Below are positions 60,176-64,000 of a stretch of 64,000 bases of DNA, one piece after another. Source of the DNA: Pelagibius sp. Alg239-R121. GTDB lineage: Bacteria; Pseudomonadota; Alphaproteobacteria; Kiloniellales; Kiloniellaceae. Both the position numbers and the translations under genes were made by a program. Location of the stretch: NCBI RefSeq assembly GCF_947331435.1, contig NZ_CAMZOF010000004.1, positions 248,001 to 312,000 on the forward strand. The letters run 5' to 3'. Position 1 is the stretch's first letter. Every line of letters begins with the position of its first letter. The notes under the pieces are model-generated. The model was given only the letters and a program-made list of their open reading frames with translations, was not told the DNA's origin and made no database searches.

Positions 60176-60814
60176 ATGGCCGCGAAAATTTTGACGGTTG
60201 CACAGCAAAAAGGCGGCGCCGGTAAGACCACTATCACTGCCCATCTCGCGGTCGCTTTCACCGCGGCAAAAAAATCCGTAGCTGTGGTCGACATCGATCC
60301 GCAGCAATCGCTCGCCATGTGGTACCGGCTGCGTGCCGAGCGTCTGGGCGATGCAGGTGCCGGATTGCTGGTTTCGGCGGTGAAAGGCTGGCGTTCGCGC
60401 GCTGAGGTCGAAAAGCTGGCCCGAGATCACGATATCGTCTTGATTGACAGTCCACCCCACGCTGAAACAGAGGCCAAGATTGCCGTGCGCTCCGCCAATC
60501 TGGTGATTGTGCCTGTTCAGCCCTCGCCGATGGACGTCTGGGCGACCAAACCGACGTTGGAGTTGGCACAGCAGGAAAAAGTGCCCGCCATACTCGTGCT
60601 CAACCGTGTGCCGCCACGGGCTAATCTGATCGACGAGATGCTCGCTGAGATCCAGACTTATGGCGCCAAGATTGCCAAGGCTCGGATCGGTAACCGGGTT
60701 GCCTTTGCCTCAGCCCTCGCTGAGGGACGCGCCGTTGGCGAGTTTCAACCCCGAGGCCAGGCCGCCAGTGAAATCCGAGCGCTGGCCAAAGAAGTCCTGC
60801 GCGCGGCCAGTTGA
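60176..60814 (+). CDS. ParA/MinD-family partitioning ATPase
   Basis: This 212-residue protein has the deviant Walker A KGGAGKTT (residues about 12-19), VDIDPQQSLAMWY (A' motif) and VLIDSPPHAETEAKIA (Walker B region), then VIVPVQPSPMDVWAT. It begins at the ATG with AAGGA eight bases upstream. No parB-like gene or replication gene is adjacent, so it is an orphan ParA of the kind that positions protein complexes (chemoreceptors, carboxysomes) or plasmids. It is convergent with an SDR gene. Confidence 0.92.
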   Translation: MAAKILTVAQQKGGAGKTTITAHLAVAFTAAKKSVAVVDIDPQQSLAMWYRLRAERLGDAGAGLLVSAVKGWRSRAEVEKLARDHDIVLIDSPPHAETEAKIAVRSANLVIVPVQPSPMDVWATKPTLELAQQEKVPAILVLNRVPPRANLIDEMLAEIQTYGAKIAKARIGNRVAFASALAEGRAVGEFQPRGQAASEIRALAKEVLRAAS

Positions 60815-60856
60815 GCTGCGATCAACTGCTTGTCCCCGCCTTGCTGATCGCGCCTG

Positions 60857-61615
60857 CTATCCCCGGCCGACCAACGGCATCTTCGTTGCCATGATGGTGA
60901 CGAACTGAATGTTCACGTCGAGCGGTAAGCCAGCCATGTGGACCACCGCGTCAGCAACATGTTTCACGTCCATCGTTGGTTCGACCGCCATGGTGCCGTT
61001 GGCCTGAGGCACACCGACGGCCATTGCGGTGGTCATATCAGTTGCCGCATTGCCAATGTCGATCTGGCCACAGGCAATGTTGAACGGTCGACCGTCCAGC
61101 GAAGTGGACTTAGTCAGGCCGGTGATGGCGTGTTTGGTTGCGGTATAGGGGGCGGAGCCGGGGCGCGGTGATTGCGCAGAGATCGAGCCGTTGTTGATGA
61201 TACGGCCACCCATGGGATCCTGACGCTTCATGAGCCGGAAGGCTTCACGGCTGCAGAGGAATGCGCCTGTCAGATTCACATCGACGACCGTGCGCCACTG
61301 TTCCGGTGAAATCTCATCGAGGGTCAGTGGCGGTACGTTGGTGCCGGCATTGTTGAATAGGACATCAAGGCGTCCGAATTTCTGCTCGATTTTCGAAAAA
61401 AGTCCCGCCACGTCGTCTGGACTGCCGACGTCGCACGAGAGGGCCAGTGCCGGTGCGTCAGTGACTGCGGCTTCTTTAATCGTGTCTTCCAGGGGGCGCA
61501 GCCGACGGCCTGTCAAAACCGTTGCGTAACCAGCATTGAGCAACGCCATGGCTGCATGTTTGCCGATTCCACTTCCTGCACCGGTCACCAGTGCGACTTT
61601 ACGATCCGCCGTCAT
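60857..61615 (-). CDS. SDR oxidoreductase
   Basis: A 252-residue classical short-chain dehydrogenase: [28 protein letters not shown] (Arg-rich, favouring NADPH), [32 protein letters not shown] and [14 protein letters not shown] (Ser, Tyr, Lys). The C-terminal region diverges ([18 protein letters not shown]). Substrate cannot be inferred from neighbours; it is monocistronic and convergent with the parA-like gene. Confidence 0.9.
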   Translation of the reverse strand: MTADRKVALVTGAGSGIGKHAAMALLNAGYATVLTGRRLRPLEDTIKEAAVTDAPALALSCDVGSPDDVAGLFSKIEQKFGRLDVLFNNAGTNVPPLTLDEISPEQWRTVVDVNLTGAFLCSREAFRLMKRQDPMGGRIINNGSISAQSPRPGSAPYTATKHAITGLTKSTSLDGRPFNIACGQIDIGNAATDMTTAMAVGVPQANGTMAVEPTMDVKHVADAVVHMAGLPLDVNIQFVTIMATKMPLVGRG

Positions 61616-62081
61616 TTACCTACCCAATTTCCAAAAGTTATCCGAAGCGATGAGCCTGCGCCGATTCCAGGCGTGGATGCAGAATAGCACCTTCGCTCCC
61701 TCTGACTCCAGGCTATGGTCTCGTCAATTTGGCTTAATTTGACGGCGTCATTGAGACCTAAAACCGGTCGGCATTGATGAGGAGCGATTTGGTGGGGGAA
61801 CAGCCGATTCAGCGAAAGGTGCGGCTCGCAGCGCGATGCTGGCGTATCGGAAAGCTCTCGTGAAGCAGCCGGCGAACACGGGATCCACGATCAAGAAGAT
61901 GCTGCGCATAGGAGCTTGATATGAGCTTTGATCTCGATAGGTCTGACCAAGAGGCAATTGTAGAATGCAACATAAAAAAACAAAAATGGCGGCAGGCTGT
62001 GATTTGCCCGCCGCCATTTATTACCGCTCTAACGCGCGTCAGAGTCTGATTGTCTTGCTTTAAATCAAAGCAATCGAGCTC
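61616..62081. other. Intergenic region with an open in-frame stretch but no clear gene
   Basis: Between the SDR and the Cys-rich gene. The plus strand from about 61756 to 61919 reads as an uninterrupted peptide (VGIDEERFGGGTADSAKGAA and on to KKMLRIGA) that ends in a stop but has no start codon or ribosome-binding site before it and is preceded directly by a stop. It may be a gene remnant. The opposite strand holds an 89-codon frame that I judge a shadow. Confidence 0.4.
61984..62019 (-). terminator. Intrinsic terminator downstream of the Cys-rich gene
   Basis: AAATGGCGGC (61984-61993) pairs perfectly with GCCGCCATTT (62010-62019) around a 16-base loop that can pair further. Read on the minus strand the stem is followed by TTTTTGTTTTTTT, a strong T-tract, so it ends the Cys-rich gene transcript. 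Confidence 0.9.
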
Positions 62082-62438
62082 TTAGCTGGCTGCGCAAGGG
62101 TTCTTCGCTGCGCAAGGGTTACACGGATTGCAAGGGTTCTTGGCGGCACAAGGGTTGCAGGGGTTGCAAGGATTCTTGGCGGCACAAGGGTTGCAGGGAT
62201 TGCAAGGGTTCTTGGCTGCACAAGGGTTGCAGGGGTTGCAAGGATTCTTGGCTGCGCAAGGATTGCAGGGATTACACGGATTGCAGGGGTTCTTGGCTGC
62301 GCAAGGATTGCAAGGGTTGTGATGTTTGCTGCCGCTGGCGCAAGCGCTGAGCAGGCCTGCAGACGCCAATGCTACACCGCCCATGATGACGGACCGGCGG
62401 CTCTTGGACGCAAGCATGATTGATTTTTTTGAAGACAT
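62082..62438 (-). CDS. Cysteine-rich NPC-repeat lipoprotein of unknown function
   Basis: The 118-residue protein has a twin-arginine-like start (SRRSVIMGG), a hydrophobic stretch and a lipobox (LLSAC, lipid anchor at C33), then two His followed by a low-complexity tail: [24 protein letters not shown], four copies of [12 protein letters not shown], and NPCAAS. That gives 19 tail cysteines spaced mainly CxxC, 20 in all. The CxxCxxC spacing with nearby His suggests binding of a soft metal such as copper, zinc or iron, or a redox or disulfide-cross-linking role; I recognise no family. It has its own terminator and appears monocistronic. Confidence 0.85.
   Translation of the reverse strand: MSSKKSIMLASKSRRSVIMGGVALASAGLLSACASGSKHHNPCNPCAAKNPCNPCNPCNPCAAKNPCNPCNPCAAKNPCNPCNPCAAKNPCNPCNPCAAKNPCNPCNPCAAKNPCAAS
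62092..62322 (-). repeat. 36-bp tandem repeats coding [12 protein letters not shown]
   Basis: The DNA repeats every 36 bases (12 codons) with small substitutions, for example TTCTTGGCGGCACAAGGGTT versus TTCTTGGCTGCACAAGGGTT. One unit is expanded by an extra NPC triplet (9 bases), a sign of slippage-driven change. Confidence 0.9.
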
Positions 62439-62727
62439 GGATAAACACTCCTGAATTTATTGTTGCCCGGCAGAACCGTAAACCGTTTGGGGACTCTGTC
62501 ATTCTAACGGGCATTCGCCACATGGATGTATTGTGATTCGCTCTCTCAAACGCACCGCGGAATGCGGCGACGCACCCAGTTTCCCGTTTGAAGCGATGCC
62601 GGGCAAATCAGGTTTCAACACAAAATCGTGACAATGACTGGGAATGGCCGCCTCAGGCGTGCAAATTTCGACCGATGGGCGGCAGGGTGTTAGCGTCCAT
62701 CCCTGGAAACATTTAATATGACTGTGG

Positions 62728-63612
62728 TCAGTCCGACACGCTGCCCGAGTCGAAACCGGCATCCAGGTGAACCCCCTCGGCGATGAAGTCAGGGTTTTCG
62801 AATCCGGGCTTGCCGTAGTCCAACGGCTCGTTATCCAGGGTCCAGACATCACCGCCGGCTGCGAGTAGCACGGCGTGGCCTGCTGCGGTATCCCACTCCA
62901 TGGTCCGGCCGAAGCGTGGGTAAAAGTCCGCCTGGCCACTGGCCACCAGGCAGAACTTGAGTGAACTACCGGCCGTAACTCGGTCTTTGATTTTTCGGCT
63001 GGCGAGAAACCGCTCCAGCTTTTCGCCAGTGCCGTGGCGTCGACTGGCCACAACCGTCGCGCCCTCATCGGGTATCTCACGAACCGAAATCTGCATGGGA
63101 GGATTGTCGGTTTCAGAAAAGGTTGCGGTGCTTTCGCCCGCACCTGTCCAGGTCATGGCCAGGGCAGGGGCATGAACGACGCCGGCTACCGGTATGCCAT
63201 GTTCGATCAGCGCAATATTGACCGTGAACTCGCCGTTACGGGACAGAAACTCTTTGGTTCCGTCCAGGGGATCAACCAGCCAGAAAAAGTCTCCGTCGAT
63301 ATCGGGAATTTCTCCGGCGGAGGCCGCTTCTTCCGAGACGACGGGAATTTGCGGTGTGAGCGTATTGAGCGCGCCTAGGATAAAGGTCTCCGCCGCTTCG
63401 TCCGCATCGGTGACCGGAGAGGCATCATCTTTATGCCGGACGACAATCTCTTCCGCATCGACGTAGTATTGAAGGATCACCTTTCCAGCCCGCTCGGCGA
63501 TCAGCCGTAGGGCAGCCATCAGGTCATCGGCGTCGCTTTCTCCTTCAGGTCCTTTCGAACCCGAAGCGTTGTCGTTGGCCGAAGAGGCGGCTCCGTTTGT
63601 GCTGTCGCTCAT
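62728..63612 (-). CDS. cysQ: 3'(2'),5'-bisphosphate nucleotidase CysQ (inositol monophosphatase family)
   Basis: The 294-residue phosphatase removes the 3'-phosphate of PAP/PAPS formed in sulfate assimilation. Motifs: ERAGKVILQYY, KDDASPVTDADEAAE, VSEEAASAG (metal Glu), FWLVDPLDGTKEFLSRNGEF (metal Asp pair) and MEWDTAAGHAVLLAAGG. The N-terminal extension of about 30 polar residues (SSANDNASGSKGPEGESD) is unusual; the start could be the ATG used here or one 18 codons earlier. It is separated from the molybdopterin enzyme gene by about 80 bases on the same strand. Confidence 0.93.
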   Translation of the reverse strand: MSDSTNGAASSANDNASGSKGPEGESDADDLMAALRLIAERAGKVILQYYVDAEEIVVRHKDDASPVTDADEAAETFILGALNTLTPQIPVVSEEAASAGEIPDIDGDFFWLVDPLDGTKEFLSRNGEFTVNIALIEHGIPVAGVVHAPALAMTWTGAGESTATFSETDNPPMQISVREIPDEGATVVASRRHGTGEKLERFLASRKIKDRVTAGSSLKFCLVASGQADFYPRFGRTMEWDTAAGHAVLLAAGGDVWTLDNEPLDYGKPGFENPDFIAEGVHLDAGFDSGSVSD

Positions 63613-63696
63613 AGCTTCTACTTCAATAACGCCGCAATCGAGCATACGCTCAATGCGCAGGGACATCTATTCAACGCGCCGTTTTTATCCGCTTCT

Positions 63697-64000
63697 CTAT
63701 TCAGCCGCCACCTGATTCCGATTGGCATGCTGAATAATCCGCCAGATCTTTTCGGATGTCGCCGGCATATCCACATGATGAACGCCGAAAGGGGACAGGG
63801 CGTCGACGATGGCATTGATGACGGCAGGCGGGGCGCCGATGGCACCGGCCTCACCGGCTCCCTTAACGCCCATGTCGTTGGTTGCGCAAGGCATATCCTC
63901 AACCATTGTCAACTCGATCTGCGGAATATCGTCGGCACGAGGCATGCAGTAATCGAGGTACGAGCCTGAGAGCAGTTGCCCCGTCTCCGGGTCGTAGACA
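63697..64000 (-). CDS. Xanthine dehydrogenase/CoxL-family molybdopterin-binding subunit, C-terminal fragment
   Basis: The gene enters from the right edge and ends at TAG (63697-63699). The visible 100 residues include GQLLSGSYLDYCMPRADDIP, PCATNDMGVKGAGEAGAIGA and PPAVINAIVDAL, where the GxGExG segment contains the catalytic Glu and cofactor contacts of molybdenum hydroxylase large subunits. The subfamily (carbon monoxide dehydrogenase, aldehyde oxidase, aromatic hydroxylase) cannot be decided from this fragment. Confidence 0.93.
   Translation of the reverse strand, partial: VYDPETGQLLSGSYLDYCMPRADDIPQIELTMVEDMPCATNDMGVKGAGEAGAIGAPPAVINAIVDALSPFGVHHVDMPATSEKIWRIIQHANRNQVAAE

Noticed and set aside
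62092-62322. 36-bp periodicity that could be mistaken for a CRISPR array
   Set aside because: There are no unique spacers, the repeats are contiguous and in phase with a coding frame (12 codons), and no cas genes are present.

Overview
The window reads as about 64 kb of chromosome from a moderately GC-rich alphaproteobacterium. The gene content (TRAP and ABC carbohydrate uptake, DmdC-type acyl-CoA dehydrogenase, PilZ, many PAS hybrid kinases, DddP and DddQ-type DMSP lyases, a dihydroxypropanesulfonate cluster) points to a marine, phytoplankton-associated heterotroph, perhaps in Rhodospirillales or a neighbouring order. The order is an inference; no rRNA or tRNA gene is present to fix it. I see no phage, insertion sequence or CRISPR array.

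Layout. 1-128: tail of a GMC oxidoreductase. 129-7108: a type I secretion unit, made of an acidic RTX protein built from four 181-residue repeats, then its ABC exporter and membrane-fusion protein, with a long leader that can fold. 7167-10068: a cupin DMSP lyase (DddQ type), a glutathione S-transferase, and a nitronate monooxygenase divergent from an HxlR regulator. 10093-21226: a complete-looking non-phosphorylative sugar-acid pathway. A six-gene minus-strand operon (binding protein, two enlarged permeases, ATPase, aldose dehydrogenase, lactonase) follows a GntR regulator, and a divergent three-gene operon encodes a UxaA-type dehydratase, an SDR and an FAH-type hydrolase. This order of enzymes matches L-fucose or a related 6-deoxyhexose or pentose going to pyruvate plus lactate.

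21632-31059: mixed metabolism and regulation, including a GNAT enzyme, an exported SNase-like protein with a degenerate active-site motif, PilZ, Lrp/LysE, glycerol kinase, DMSP lyase DddP, an M20 carbamoylase-type amidase and a D-aminoacylase-type amidohydrolase. 31060-37838: two histidine kinases around a class V aminotransferase and a DmdC-like acyl-CoA dehydrogenase. 37987-47255: two zinc alcohol dehydrogenases, an SDR, a HisD-like dehydrogenase and a TRAP transporter, divergent from a LacI regulator with palindromic operators. I read this as import and oxidation of 2,3-dihydroxypropane-1-sulfonate (HpsN/O/P).

47344-50816: a GAF-LuxR regulator, an exported metallo-beta-lactamase-fold protein and a HupE/UreJ-type membrane protein. 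51427-56442: two related PAS hybrid kinases with a single-domain receiver between them. The second kinase carries an intact-looking Phd/YefM antitoxin domain at its N-terminus, the most unusual architecture here. 56533-64000: cyclase-family hydrolase, FAD-linked dehydrogenase, Sua5, a ParA-like ATPase, an SDR, a tiny cysteine-rich NPC-repeat lipoprotein, CysQ, and the end of a molybdopterin hydroxylase large subunit.

The unifying theme is use of algal organosulfur compounds and sugars (DMSP twice, probably DHPS, probably fucose), each with its own regulator or transporter, plus a large sensory-kinase complement.
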